A stretch of 64,000 nt of DNA from Mesorhizobium loti (GTDB taxonomy: Bacteria; Pseudomonadota; Alphaproteobacteria; Rhizobiales; Rhizobiaceae). The translations under genes and the position numbers were made by a program. This document shows positions 51,754 to 60,873 of the stretch, one piece after another; within the stretch, counting starts at the first letter, position 1; the number at the start of each line of letters is the position of its first letter. The stretch spans positions 124,001 to 188,000 of the forward strand of contig NZ_CP033334.1 of NCBI RefSeq assembly GCF_013170705.1, given 5' to 3'. The notes below the pieces were generated by a model that was not told where the DNA came from, did no database searches, and saw nothing but the letters and a program-made list of their open reading frames with translations.

Positions 51754-53529
51754 GTGAACTTCAACTTGCCGTTCCTGAAACGCGACGAACGCTCGATCGA
51801 GAACCAGCGCCTTATCGTGCGGCTGGTCAAAGAGTCCTTCGGACAGCATAAGTTCGGATACGGCGCCGCCATCCTGTCGATGCTGGTGGTGGCTGGCATG
51901 ACGGCTGCAAGCGCCTGGATCCTGCGCGAAATCACCAATGAATTCGTGATCGACAAGCGGATCGACCGTGTCAACATGATTGCCGGCGCGGTCGCCGGGA
52001 TCTTCATCCTCAAGGGCCTCGCCAATTTCGTCCAGGCCTACTTCATGAGCCGGGTCGGCAATGCCATCATCGCCGACCGGCAGCGCAAGATCTACGACCG
52101 CATCCTGGCGCAAGGCATCGAATTCTATCATTCGACCTCGTCATCCGACCTGATCACCCGCATTACCAACAATGCCCAGGCGGCACGCAACGTGCTCGAC
52201 CTGATCGTCACTTCCTACGTCCGCGATCTGGTGACCCTGCTCGCCTTGATTGGCGTCATGATCTGGCAGCAACCGGCACTGTCGCTGATCTGCTTCGTCG
52301 TCGGGCCGCTGGCCATCTACGGCGTCAATCGCATCCTGAAGCGTGTGCGCAAATTCGCCGCCATGGAGTTCCGCTCGGTCGGCCAGATCATTCAGGTGAT
52401 GCAGGAAACCGCGATCGGCGTGCGCGTGGTCAAATCCTTCAACCTCGAAAGCTTGATGCGCAAGCGCATGTACAAGGCGGTGGCGGACGTCGAGGATCGG
52501 GCCAACAACATCGCCGCGCTGGAAGCGGTGACCAGCCCGGTGATGGAGACGCTGGCAGGACTGGCGATCGCCGGGGCCGTCATGGTCAGCGGCTTCCTGG
52601 TCCTGCAGGGCGGCCAGATGCCTGGCAACATCATGGCCTTCATCGCGGCGCTGCTGCTTGCCTATGAGCCGGCAAAGCGGCTTGCGCGCGTGCGCATCTC
52701 GCTGGAAAGCGGCATTGTCGGCGTGCGCATGATGTTCCAGCTCGCCGACGAACCGCTGACCCTGGCCGAGAAACCGAGCGCGACGCCGCTTCGGGCCGGA
52801 CCAGGCGAGATCCGGTTCGATGCCGTCAGCTTCGCCTATCAGAACGGCCCGCCGGTTCTCGACGGTTTCGACCTGACCTTCGCGCCCGGCAAGATGACGG
52901 CGCTGGTCGGCCCGTCCGGCGGCGGCAAATCGACGATCCTCAACCTGATCATGCGCATGTACGACCCGAAGAGCGGCAAGGTGCTGCTCGACGGCCAAGA
53001 CATTTCGCATGCGACGCTCGCCTCGCTCAGGGAAAAGATCGCCTATGTCAGCCAGGACACGTTCCTGTTTGCCGGTACGATCATGCACAACATCCGGCTC
53101 GGGCGAGAGGGCGCGACCGACGACGAAGTGATCGCCGCCGCCAAGGCCGCCAACGCCCATGACTTCATCAAGGCGCAGGCGAAAGGCTATGAGACCGATG
53201 TCGGCGAGAATGGCGGCCTCTTGTCGGGCGGCCAGCGCCAACGCATCTCGATCGCACGCGCCATGCTGCGCAATGCCGAAATCCTGCTGCTCGACGAGGC
53301 GACCAGCGCGCTCGACGCCGAATCCGAAGCGCTGTTCCGCGAAGCACTGCAGCAACTGACCGAAGGGCGCACGACGATCGTCATCGCCCACCGCCTGTCG
53401 ACCGTGCACCAGGCCGACACGATCGTGGTGCTGGAAGCCGGCAAGGTGGTGGAGAGCGGGCCACATCGTGCGCTGCTCAATCAGGGCGGGCTTTACCAGA
53501 AGCTGTATGAGTATCAGCTGATGCCGTGA
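51754..53529 (+). CDS. MsbA-like ABC exporter, fused membrane and ATPase domains
   Basis: A 591-residue half-transporter of the ABCB/MsbA type. Six helices occupy about residues 30-330, and the ATPase domain about 345-591 with Walker A GPSGGGKST, Q-loop VSQDTF, signature [13 protein letters not shown], Walker B ILLLDEATSALD and His in VIAHRLSTVHQ. GTG at 51754 follows GGAAG with a six-base gap; an ATG at 51741 is out of frame. Two copies should dimerise in the inner membrane. Cargo (lipid, drug, peptide) is unknown. Confidence 0.92.
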   Translation: MNFNLPFLKRDERSIENQRLIVRLVKESFGQHKFGYGAAILSMLVVAGMTAASAWILREITNEFVIDKRIDRVNMIAGAVAGIFILKGLANFVQAYFMSRVGNAIIADRQRKIYDRILAQGIEFYHSTSSSDLITRITNNAQAARNVLDLIVTSYVRDLVTLLALIGVMIWQQPALSLICFVVGPLAIYGVNRILKRVRKFAAMEFRSVGQIIQVMQETAIGVRVVKSFNLESLMRKRMYKAVADVEDRANNIAALEAVTSPVMETLAGLAIAGAVMVSGFLVLQGGQMPGNIMAFIAALLLAYEPAKRLARVRISLESGIVGVRMMFQLADEPLTLAEKPSATPLRAGPGEIRFDAVSFAYQNGPPVLDGFDLTFAPGKMTALVGPSGGGKSTILNLIMRMYDPKSGKVLLDGQDISHATLASLREKIAYVSQDTFLFAGTIMHNIRLGREGATDDEVIAAAKAANAHDFIKAQAKGYETDVGENGGLLSGGQRQRISIARAMLRNAEILLLDEATSALDAESEALFREALQQLTEGRTTIVIAHRLSTVHQADTIVVLEAGKVVESGPHRALLNQGGLYQKLYEYQLMP

Positions 53530-53538
53530 GGGCCCTTT

Positions 53539-53685
53539 CCTTCTCCCCTTGTGGGAGAAGGTGGCCGAGCGAAGCTCGGCCGGATGAGGGGGTGCTCCAG
53601 CTTGGCAATGATGGCGATCTGTCACCCACCCCTCAACCGTCTCGGCGCTGCGCGCCGATCCACCTTCTCCCACAGGGGGAGAAGG
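53539..53685. repeat. Four-hairpin intergenic repeat element
   Basis: Stems are CCTTCTCCC/GGGAGAAGG at 53539-53561, GGCCGAGC/GCTCGGCC at 53563-53581, CGGCG/CGCCG at 53643-53657 and CCTTCTCCC/GGGAGAAGG at 53663-53685. The layout (outer, inner, spacer, inner, outer) matches the element at 35079-35197. It lies between the convergent ABC exporter and ilvD genes and may terminate both. Confidence 0.8.
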
Positions 53686-53696
53686 AAGAATCGCTC

Positions 53697-55541
53697 TTAC
53701 TCCGGCACGTGGCGCACCGCGCCCTTGTCGGCGCTGGTGGCGAAGGCGGCGTAGGCGCGCAGCGCGGTCGTCACCTTGCGCTTGCGCTTTTCCTCCGGCT
53801 TCCAGGCCAGGGCGCCCTTGGCCGCCATCGCCGCGCGGCGTGCCTCAAGCTCGGCCTCGCTGACGGCCAGGCGGATGGTGCGGTTGGGAATGTCGATCTC
53901 GATCGTATCCCCTTCCCTGACCAACCCGATCGTGCCGCCTTCGGCGGCTTCGGGCGAGACATGGCCGATCGACAGTCCCGACGTGCCACCGGAGAAGCGG
54001 CCATCGGTGACCAGGGCGCAGGCCTTGCCGAGGCCCTTCGACTTCAGATAGCTGGTCGGATAGAGCATTTCCTGCATGCCGGGACCGCCACGCGGTCCCT
54101 CATAGCGGATGACGACGACATCGCCGGCCTTGATCTCGTTGGACAGGATTGCCTTGACCGAAGCGTCCTGGCTTTCGAACACCCGCGCCGGGCCGGTGAA
54201 TTTCAGGATCGACTCGTCGACGCCCGCCGTTTTCACGATGCAACCGTCGAGCGCCAGATTGCCCTTCAGCACGGCAAGACCGCCATCCTTCGAAAACGGC
54301 GTCTTTGCGGAACGGATGACGCCCGTCTCACGGTTGGTGTCGAGCTCGTCCCAGCGCCGGTCCTGGCTGAAGGCGACCTGCGTCGGCACGCCGCCGGGCG
54401 CGGCGAGGAAGAGATCGCGGACATTCTGGCTGGAGGTGCGCGAAATATCCCAGTGATCGAGCGCCTCGCCGAGGCTGGCCGTATGCACCGTCGGCAGGTC
54501 GCGGTTGATCAGCCCTGCTTCGTCGAGCTGGCCAAGGATCGCCATGATGCCGCCGGCGCGGTGGACGTCTTCCATGTGCACGTCGGACTTTGCCGGGGCC
54601 ACCTTGCAGAGCACGGGAACCCGCCGCGACAGCCGGTCGATATCCTCCATGGTGAAGTCGACCTCGCCCTCATGCGCGGCGGCCAGGATGTGCAGCACCG
54701 TATTGGTCGAACCGCCCATGGCGATGTCGAGCGTCATGGCGTTCTCGAAGGCGCCCTTCGAAGCGATGCTGCGCGGCAGTGCCGTCTCGTCATCCTGTTC
54801 GTAGTAGCGCTGGGCGAGATCGACGACGAGATGGCCGGCCTCGACAAACAGGCGCCTGCGGTCGGCATGCGTCGCCAGCGTCGAGCCGTTGCCCGGCAGC
54901 GACAGGCCGAGAGCCTCGGTCAGGCAATTCATCGAATTGGCGGTGAACATGCCCGAGCAGGAACCGCAGGTCGGGCAGGCCGAGCGCTCGATGACCTTGA
55001 CGTCCTCGTCGGAGATCTTGTCGTCGGCGGCCGCGACCATGGCGTCCACCAGGTCGAGCGCCTGCGCCTTGCCAGCCAGCACCACCTTGCCGGCTTCCAT
55101 CGGTCCACCGGAGACGAACACGGTCGGGATGTTGAGGCGCAGCGAGGCCATCAGCATGCCGGGGGTGATCTTGTCGCAATTGGAGATGCAGACCATGGCG
55201 TCGGCGCAGTGGGCGTTGACCATGTATTCGACGGAATCGGCGATCAATTCGCGCGACGGCAGCGAATAGAGCATGCCGTCATGGCCCATGGCGATGCCGT
55301 CATCGACGGCGATGGTGTTGAACTCCTTGGCGACGCCGCCGGCCTTCTCGATCTCGCGCGCGACCAGCTGGCCGAGGTCCTTCAGATGGACATGGCCCGG
55401 CACGAACTGGGTGAAGGAATTGACCACGGCGATGATCGGCTTGCCGAAATCCGAGTCCTTCATGCCGGTGGCGCGCCACAGGCCGCGGGCGCCGGCCATG
55501 TTGCGGCCGTGGGTGGTGGTGCGGGAGCGATAGGCAGGCAT
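53697..55541 (-). CDS. ilvD: Dihydroxy-acid dehydratase
   Basis: Third step of branched-chain amino-acid synthesis; dehydrates 2,3-dihydroxy acids to 2-oxo acids. The 614-residue length matches E. coli IlvD. Cluster cysteines are in [10 protein letters not shown] and [15 protein letters not shown], and the C-terminal signature is [19 protein letters not shown] at 55541 has AAGGA upstream; a longer frame to 55817 is not used. Sequence [26 protein letters not shown] is classical for the family. Transcribed alone. Differs from the sugar-acid dehydratase at 14487-16295. Confidence 0.96.
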   Translation of the reverse strand: MPAYRSRTTTHGRNMAGARGLWRATGMKDSDFGKPIIAVVNSFTQFVPGHVHLKDLGQLVAREIEKAGGVAKEFNTIAVDDGIAMGHDGMLYSLPSRELIADSVEYMVNAHCADAMVCISNCDKITPGMLMASLRLNIPTVFVSGGPMEAGKVVLAGKAQALDLVDAMVAAADDKISDEDVKVIERSACPTCGSCSGMFTANSMNCLTEALGLSLPGNGSTLATHADRRRLFVEAGHLVVDLAQRYYEQDDETALPRSIASKGAFENAMTLDIAMGGSTNTVLHILAAAHEGEVDFTMEDIDRLSRRVPVLCKVAPAKSDVHMEDVHRAGGIMAILGQLDEAGLINRDLPTVHTASLGEALDHWDISRTSSQNVRDLFLAAPGGVPTQVAFSQDRRWDELDTNRETGVIRSAKTPFSKDGGLAVLKGNLALDGCIVKTAGVDESILKFTGPARVFESQDASVKAILSNEIKAGDVVVIRYEGPRGGPGMQEMLYPTSYLKSKGLGKACALVTDGRFSGGTSGLSIGHVSPEAAEGGTIGLVREGDTIEIDIPNRTIRLAVSEAELEARRAAMAAKGALAWKPEEKRKRKVTTALRAYAAFATSADKGAVRHVPE

Positions 55542-55800
55542 GTTTTTTCCTTGGTGGCTGGCCGCGGCCAAAGCGTGGCGCGGCGGAGCTGAATTTGGAT
55601 CGCAGGCGTTATAGCCGCCAGAGCTTGGTCTGGCCACATTTTTGCGATGCGCCAGATTCCGCCGAAAAACGAGAATCGACGAAAAATCGGATGCCGCTGT
55701 CGGATTGCGCGGCGCACGGCCGTCCTTGGGTAGACGGCACGGAAATGGCACCATTCTCGGGGTCAGCCGTTTCACTGCAGAAGCAAGCGAGGAGCACGAC

Positions 55801-56268
55801 ATGCAAAAGATCACCACCTGCCTGTGGTTCGACGGCCAGGCCGAAGAGGCGATGAACCACTATGTGTCCATCTTCAAGAATTCGAAGGTGCTGAGCGTTC
55901 TGCGCTGGCCCAAGGGACATGCCAATGAGGGCAAAGTGCTGATGACCACGTTCGAGCTCGACGGCGTGCCGTTCCAGGCGCTCAATGGCGGGCCGCAATT
56001 CAAGTTCAACGAGGCGATGTCACAGTCCATCGACTGCAAGACGCAGGAAGAGGTGGACTATTTCTGGGAAAAGCTCACGGAAGGTGGCGAGCCGGGCGTC
56101 TGCAGCTGGCTGAAAGACAAGTTCGGCGTCTCCTGGCAGGTCGTGCCGGAGCAATTGCCGAGGCTGCTTCTCGATCCAGACCGGGCCAAGGCCGGCCGGG
56201 TCATGTCGGCGATGATGCAGATGGGCAAGATCGACATCGCTAAGATCGAAGCAGCGGCCAAAGGGTGA
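55801..56268 (+). CDS. PhnB-like VOC-family protein
   Basis: A 155-residue protein of the vicinal-oxygen-chelate superfamily, PhnB branch (often annotated as 3-demethylubiquinone methyltransferase-like). It begins [22 protein letters not shown], the family's hallmark, followed by [17 protein letters not shown] and [26 protein letters not shown] precedes the ATG. These proteins are glyoxalase-fold and usually of unproven function. It stands alone between ilvD (divergent) and prfC (convergent). Confidence 0.86.
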   Translation: MQKITTCLWFDGQAEEAMNHYVSIFKNSKVLSVLRWPKGHANEGKVLMTTFELDGVPFQALNGGPQFKFNEAMSQSIDCKTQEEVDYFWEKLTEGGEPGVCSWLKDKFGVSWQVVPEQLPRLLLDPDRAKAGRVMSAMMQMGKIDIAKIEAAAKG

Positions 56269-56289
56269 GAAGCAGTCCGCGTAGCGGAC

Positions 56290-56313
56290 GAAAAGCCAAT
56301 TGCTTGGCTTTTC
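56290..56313 (+). terminator. Hairpin after the PhnB-like gene
   Basis: GAAAAGCCAA (56290-56299) pairs perfectly with TTGGCTTTTC (56304-56313) across a TTGC loop, 21 bases after the stop. A shorter stem GTCCGC/GCGGAC lies just before it (56275-56289). The T-run is within the stem, so termination is likely but not certain. Confidence 0.65.
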
Positions 56314-56419
56314 GAGCTTAGGCTGAACACCCGAAAGGCGGGGAGCCATTCGGAGGGCGGAGGCGCATCTCAGCCGCTAATCCTTGAGATTTGCGCTGTC
56401 CCTCATCCCCCTTCGGGCA

Positions 56420-56446
56420 CCTTCTCCCCGTGAACGGGGGAGAAGG
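56420..56446. repeat. CCTTCTCCCC hairpin next to prfC
   Basis: CCTTCTCCCC (56420-56429) pairs with GGGGAGAAGG (56437-56446). This single-hairpin copy has the core of the elements at 30.1 and 53.5 kb and abuts the prfC stop at 56457; probably a terminator for prfC. Confidence 0.65.
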
Positions 56447-56456
56447 AAGAATGCGC

Positions 56457-58049
56457 TCACGCCGCCTTGTCGCGGACCTGGTAGTCCTTGATCGTGGCGA
56501 AGCGGATTGCCTTCCAGCGTTCCGCTTCGTAGTTCAGCGAGAAGGCGTGCTGGGCGAGGAACACCGGATCGTTATCGAGGTCGCGGGCGATGTCGCCGCG
56601 ATGCGCCTCGATGAAGCGCAAGACTTCCGCCTTGTCGTCGGCCGATATCCAGCGGCAAACGGAAAAGCGCGACATCTCGAATTCGACGGGCAGCGTGTAT
56701 TCGAAATTCAGTCGCTCCTTCAACACGTCGAGCTGCAGCGCGCCGACGACGCCGACGATGGCCGGCGAGCCGTCCTCGGGCGAGAACAGCTGGACGACGC
56801 CTTCCTCGGCCATCTGGTGCAGCGCTTCCTTGAGTTTCTTCGCCTTCATCGCGTCGCCGAGGCGGACGCGGCGCAGGATCTCCGGTGCGAAATTCGGCAC
56901 GCCGCGGAACAGTATCTCCTCGCCTTCGGTCAGCGTATCGCCGATGCGCAGCGTGCCGTGATTGGGGATGCCGACGACGTCGCCAGCAAAGGCTTCGTCC
57001 GCCGTGACGCGAGTGCGGGCAAAGAAGAATTGCGGCGCGGACAGGGACATCGGCTTTCCCGTGCGAACCAGCTTGGCCTTCATGCCGCGCTCGAGCTTGC
57101 CCGAGCAGACGCGAACGAAAGCGATACGGTCGCGGTGATTGGGGTCCATGTTGGCCTGGATCTTGAAGACGAAGGAGGTCATCTTGTCCTCCGTCGCCTC
57201 GACGGTTCGCGTATCGGCGTCCTGCGCGCGCGGCGGCGGGCCGAAGGCGCCGAGCGCCTCGATCAGGTCGCGCACGCCGTAGTTACGCAGCGCCGAGCCG
57301 AAATAGACCGGCGTCAGATGGCCCTCGCGGAAGGCATCTATATCAAGAGGTCGGCAAGCCTCCCGCGCGAGCTCCAGCTCCTCGATGAAGGCCTCGCGCT
57401 CGTTTTCCGGCAGCAGGCCGGCGACGCGGTTGGAATCGGGACCGTTGACCGGCGTGCGCTCCTTCTCGTCGTCGCCCTTGCGCACCGCGTTCAGCGCCAG
57501 GTGATAGGTGCCGGAGAACGTCTTGCCGCGGCCGATCGGCCAGGTGATGGGGGCCGTGTCCAGCGCCAGCTTCTGCTCGATCTCGTCCAGGATCTCGAAC
57601 GGGTCGCGGCTTTCGCGGTCCATCTTGTTGACGAAGGTGATGATCGGGATGTCGCGCAGCCGGCAGACCTCGAACAGTTTCAGCGTGCGCGGCTCGATGC
57701 CCTTGGCGGCGTCGATGACCATGACGGCCGAGTCGACCGCCGACAGCGTGCGATAGGTGTCGTCGGCGAAATCCTCGTGGCCGGGCGTGTCGAGCAGGTT
57801 GAAGACATTGTCCTCATATTCGAACGTCATCACCGAGGTGACGACCGAAATGCCGCGCTCGCGCTCTATCTTCATCCAGTCGGACCGGGTCTGGATGCGG
57901 TCCTTCTTGGCCTTGACCTCGCCGGCAAGCTGGATGGCGCCGCCGAACAGCAGCAGCTTTTCGGTGAGCGTGGTCTTGCCGGCGTCGGGGTGGGCGATGA
58001 TCGCGAAGGTGCGGCGGCGCGCCACTTCCTCTGGTATTGTTTCGGGCAT
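56457..58049 (-). CDS. prfC: Peptide chain release factor 3
   Basis: GTPase that recycles release factors RF1/RF2 from the ribosome. The 530-residue protein has G1 AHPDAGKTTLTEKLL, G2 region SVMTFEYEDNVFNLLDTPG (containing G3 DTPGHEDF), G4 NKMDRESRDP, and then the RF3-specific domains (GSALRNYGVRDLIEALG, GAVGALQLDVLKERL-like VVGALQLDVLKERLNFEY). The start ATG has only a weak ribosome site. Transcribed alone. Confidence 0.96.
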   Translation of the reverse strand: MPETIPEEVARRRTFAIIAHPDAGKTTLTEKLLLFGGAIQLAGEVKAKKDRIQTRSDWMKIERERGISVVTSVMTFEYEDNVFNLLDTPGHEDFADDTYRTLSAVDSAVMVIDAAKGIEPRTLKLFEVCRLRDIPIITFVNKMDRESRDPFEILDEIEQKLALDTAPITWPIGRGKTFSGTYHLALNAVRKGDDEKERTPVNGPDSNRVAGLLPENEREAFIEELELAREACRPLDIDAFREGHLTPVYFGSALRNYGVRDLIEALGAFGPPPRAQDADTRTVEATEDKMTSFVFKIQANMDPNHRDRIAFVRVCSGKLERGMKAKLVRTGKPMSLSAPQFFFARTRVTADEAFAGDVVGIPNHGTLRIGDTLTEGEEILFRGVPNFAPEILRRVRLGDAMKAKKLKEALHQMAEEGVVQLFSPEDGSPAIVGVVGALQLDVLKERLNFEYTLPVEFEMSRFSVCRWISADDKAEVLRFIEAHRGDIARDLDNDPVFLAQHAFSLNYEAERWKAIRFATIKDYQVRDKAA

Positions 58050-58149
58050 TCTCTGGGATTTCCGTGTGACAGGCCGGGCTTCTAGCAGCGCAGTGCCGGG
58101 CTGTCGACCGGTCCGGCGGCGTTGACGCCACCGGATGCCACAGCCCGGC

Positions 58150-59079
58150 TCAGGCCACCTCGCTCATGCGGCTCGCCTGGATGACCTCCGGAAGCCAGCC
58201 GGCAACGGCGCTGCCGATGGCGTCGGCATGATCTTCCTGCAGATAGTGCGCGCCGGGCCCGAGATTGATGAACCGGCAGTTCCGCAGCCCGGCCGCGAAT
58301 TCGCGTGCCGCTTGCGGCGAGATCAAAGCACCGGGATCGCCCGCGAACAGTAGTTTCGGATAGGTGGATAGCCGCAGCGCGCGGTGGTCGTGTTCGCTGA
58401 TGGCGGCAACGTCGGCAGGCTGGCCCTCGATCGGCAGTTCCCGCGGCAGGCGCAGCACCGGCTTGCGCGATTGCGGCGTCGGGAACGGCGTCCGGTAAGC
58501 AGCCATCTCGTCGTCGCTCATTGTGCGCAGCACCGAGGCCGGCAGCACCTTTTCGACGAACACGTTGTCTTCGAGGACCAGTTTTTCGCCGACACCGGGC
58601 GTGCGCAACGCCTTGAACGTCTCGCGGGCTTGCGGACGCTGGTGAAAATCCTCCCAGCGCTCGAAGGGCCGGATGAATTCCATGAAAGCGAGGCCAAGGA
58701 TGCGCCGCGGCCGCCTGGCCGCGAGATGAAACGCAAGGGCAGTGCCCCAATCCTGCGCGACCACCACCGCATCGCCGATGTCGAGCGCATCGAGGAAGGC
58801 GTCGAGATAGCGGACATGGTCGAAGAAACGATAGTCGATATCGGGCTTGCCGGATTGGCCGTAACCGATCAGGTCAGGCGCGATGCAGCGGCCGAACGGC
58901 GCGACATGCGGGATGATGTTGCGCCAGATATGGGATGAAGTGGGGTTGCCGTGCAGGAACAACACGATCGGACCAGACGCGCCCGCTTCAACATAAGACA
59001 TGGTGGAATCGAGCACGGGAACCTGAGAACGCCTTGCCGTGGTGGTCCCCGTCTGGGGCATGTCGATTTTCGAGTTCAT
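58150..59079 (-). CDS. Haloalkane dehalogenase (HLD-II type)
   Basis: Hydrolyses carbon-halogen bonds in haloalkanes to alcohol, halide and proton. A 309-residue alpha/beta hydrolase with nucleophile D110 and halide-binding W111 in VVAQDWGTAL, second halide-binding N45 in LHGNPTSS, catalytic acid E134 in AFMEFIRP and base H278 in GPGAHYLQEDHAD. This D-E-H set with N and W is the LinB-like (HLD-II) pattern; Mesorhizobium is known to have such an enzyme (DmlA), and this may be it. The start overlaps the stop of the tetR gene by four bases, so it is regulated with it. Confidence 0.88.
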   Translation of the reverse strand: MNSKIDMPQTGTTTARRSQVPVLDSTMSYVEAGASGPIVLFLHGNPTSSHIWRNIIPHVAPFGRCIAPDLIGYGQSGKPDIDYRFFDHVRYLDAFLDALDIGDAVVVAQDWGTALAFHLAARRPRRILGLAFMEFIRPFERWEDFHQRPQARETFKALRTPGVGEKLVLEDNVFVEKVLPASVLRTMSDDEMAAYRTPFPTPQSRKPVLRLPRELPIEGQPADVAAISEHDHRALRLSTYPKLLFAGDPGALISPQAAREFAAGLRNCRFINLGPGAHYLQEDHADAIGSAVAGWLPEVIQASRMSEVA

Positions 59080-59672
59080 GACGCCGTCTCCTTTGCAAAA
59101 ACCGTGCTGAAGATGATTTTCTTGAACCGCTCGAGCGGCGCCGGGCTGCGCTCGACCTTCATGCGCAACATTGCCCCTTGCCAGGACGACAGCAGGAAGT
59201 CGGCGAGGTCCTCGGCGTCGAACGCCCTGGTGATGTCGCCAGCCGCCTGGCCTTCGGCGATGCAGGCCGCGAAGGGCTGGCGCCAACGCTCGAAAATGGC
59301 GACGAGCCGCAAACGCAGCGGCTCACTGTGCACCGCTGTCTCGAGGCTGAGATTGCCGATCATGCAGCCGCGCGCCCAGTCATGCGCTTCAAGCTTCGAG
59401 GTGATGACGTCGAGGTAGCGGCGCAGCCTGCCGATGGGCGGCGTGCCGTCCCGCTCCAGCGCTGCTTCAACCAGCCCGCCGACATAGGCGAAGTAGCGGT
59501 CCAGCACCTCGCCGGCGAATTCCTCCTTGGAGGCAAAATGGTTGGTGAACGAGCCCGGCCGGGCGTCGGCAGCAGCAACGATGTCGCGCACGCCAGCCGC
59601 GGCATAGCCGGACTCCCATATCGTCCGGAAGCCGGCATCAAGAAGTTTTTCGCGGAGTGATTGTCTAGCCAT
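59076..59672 (-). CDS. TetR-family repressor of the dehalogenase operon
   Basis: A 198-residue TetR-type regulator. The helix-turn-helix lies within residues 5-50 (LLDAGFRTIWESGYAAAGVRDIVAAAD), followed by a helical ligand-binding domain with one conserved-looking Cys (RGCMIGNLSLET). This N-terminus and RGCMIGN motif recall the AcuR/NemR-type branch. It is co-translated with the dehalogenase gene and stands next to a perfect 18-base palindrome in its own promoter, so it is very probably an autorepressor that also controls the dehalogenase. Confidence 0.9.
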   Translation of the reverse strand: MARQSLREKLLDAGFRTIWESGYAAAGVRDIVAAADARPGSFTNHFASKEEFAGEVLDRYFAYVGGLVEAALERDGTPPIGRLRRYLDVITSKLEAHDWARGCMIGNLSLETAVHSEPLRLRLVAIFERWRQPFAACIAEGQAAGDITRAFDAEDLADFLLSSWQGAMLRMKVERSPAPLERFKKIIFSTVFAKETAS

Positions 59673-59678
59673 GGCGAA

Positions 59679-59706
59679 ATAATACGTACGTACGTATTGA
59701 TGTCAA
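59679..59706 (-). promoter_or_regulatory. tetR-dehalogenase promoter with embedded 18-base palindrome
   Basis: On the minus strand, TTGACA (59706-59701) and TATTAT (59684-59679) stand 16 bases apart. The perfect palindrome AATACGTACGTACGTATT (59681-59698) fills the spacer and half of the -10. The predicted transcription start falls on or next to the ATG at 59672, and there is no ribosome site, so the mRNA looks leaderless. Confidence 0.75.
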
Positions 59707-59799
59707 GTACATCTTTTTGCCGTGTCGGCTGTTGGCAAGTGACGAGCAGGGTGGCACTGGAAGAGTGTCCTCGGCGGACCACAAGACAAGGGAGCGAAC

Positions 59800-60873
59800 A
59801 TGGCTGCGGCGAAACAGTTTATCGTCGTCGGCGCCGGCATCATCGGCGCTTCGATCGCCTGGCACCTGGCCAAAGCCGGTGCACAGGTCACGGTCGTTTC
59901 CGAAAGCGGCGCGGGCGGCGTCGCGACGCCCAATTCCTTTGCCTGGATCAACGCCAGCTGGGGCAACCCCGAAATCTATTTCCGGCTGCGCACCCGCGCC
60001 ATGGCCGAGTGGAAACGGCTGGCAAAAGAGTTGCCCGGGCTTCCGCTCGCCTGGTGCGGTGGCCTGTGCTGGGACCTGCCGGCTGACCGGCTCGAAGCCT
60101 ACGCGGCCGAACACTCTTCATGGGGCTACGGCATCGAACGCGTTGACCGGGAGCGGGCGGCGCAAATCGAGCCCGACCTCGCCGAGCCCCCTGAATTCGC
60201 TGTTTATGTCGCCGAGGAAGGCGTGACCGAACCGGTCGCCGCGGCCAGGGCCCTGCTGGCCGATGCCGAACGGCATGGCACGCGGGTCATTGCCAGCACG
60301 GTCTCGGCGCTGGCCCAGACCAATGGCCGGATTACCGGCGTGGACACATCGCATGGGCTGATTTCCGCCGACGAGGTGGTGCTCGCCGCCGGCGTCGGCG
60401 CTCCGGACATTGCCGCCACGGCGGGGATCAGCCTGCCGATCGAGACGCCGCCTGGCCTGATTGTCCATTCGCGGCCATACAAAAGGCTGCTCAACGGCCT
60501 GGTGCACGACGAGAAGCTGCATATGCGCCAGACGGCCGAAGGCCGCATCATCGCCGGCTCGGATTTCGCCGGCGGCGATCCAGGCGATGACCCCGCCGCT
60601 ACGGCGCGCGAATTGTTTGCAGTAGCGAAGGCGGCGTTGCGCGGCGCCGGGGATCTGGAACTCGATTTCCATACGGTCGGCTACCGGCCGGCGCCGATCG
60701 ACGGCTTTCCCATCATCGGTCGCGCCGAGGGCATGGACGGCCTGTATATTGCCGTCATGCATTCCGGCATCACGCTGGCGCCGGCCGTCGGCCTGTTCGC
60801 CGCGAGGGAAATCCTCTACGGCGAGCGCGACCCGCTGCTGGCGCCCTATGGATTGTCGCGTTTCGCTCAGTAG
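59800..60873 (+). CDS. DadA-like FAD-dependent amine/amino-acid oxidoreductase
   Basis: A 357-residue DAO-family flavoenzyme. FAD-binding VVGAGIIGASIAWHLAKAGAQV at the N-terminus and GFPIIGRAEGMDGLYIAVMHSGITLAP near the C-terminus, as in glycine or D-amino-acid oxidases and ThiO-like proteins. AAGGGAG lies before the ATG. It is divergent from tetR; the 127-base gap contains the TetR palindrome, so shared control is possible. Its end overlaps the convergent amidase by seven bases. Substrate unknown. Confidence 0.85.
   Translation: MAAAKQFIVVGAGIIGASIAWHLAKAGAQVTVVSESGAGGVATPNSFAWINASWGNPEIYFRLRTRAMAEWKRLAKELPGLPLAWCGGLCWDLPADRLEAYAAEHSSWGYGIERVDRERAAQIEPDLAEPPEFAVYVAEEGVTEPVAAARALLADAERHGTRVIASTVSALAQTNGRITGVDTSHGLISADEVVLAAGVGAPDIAATAGISLPIETPPGLIVHSRPYKRLLNGLVHDEKLHMRQTAEGRIIAGSDFAGGDPGDDPAATARELFAVAKAALRGAGDLELDFHTVGYRPAPIDGFPIIGRAEGMDGLYIAVMHSGITLAPAVGLFAAREILYGERDPLLAPYGLSRFAQ

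Noticed and set aside
53526..55592. Long plus-strand open frame opposite ilvD
   Set aside because: Same artefact; the minus strand encodes a full IlvD with all motifs, and the plus-strand product has no recognisable features.
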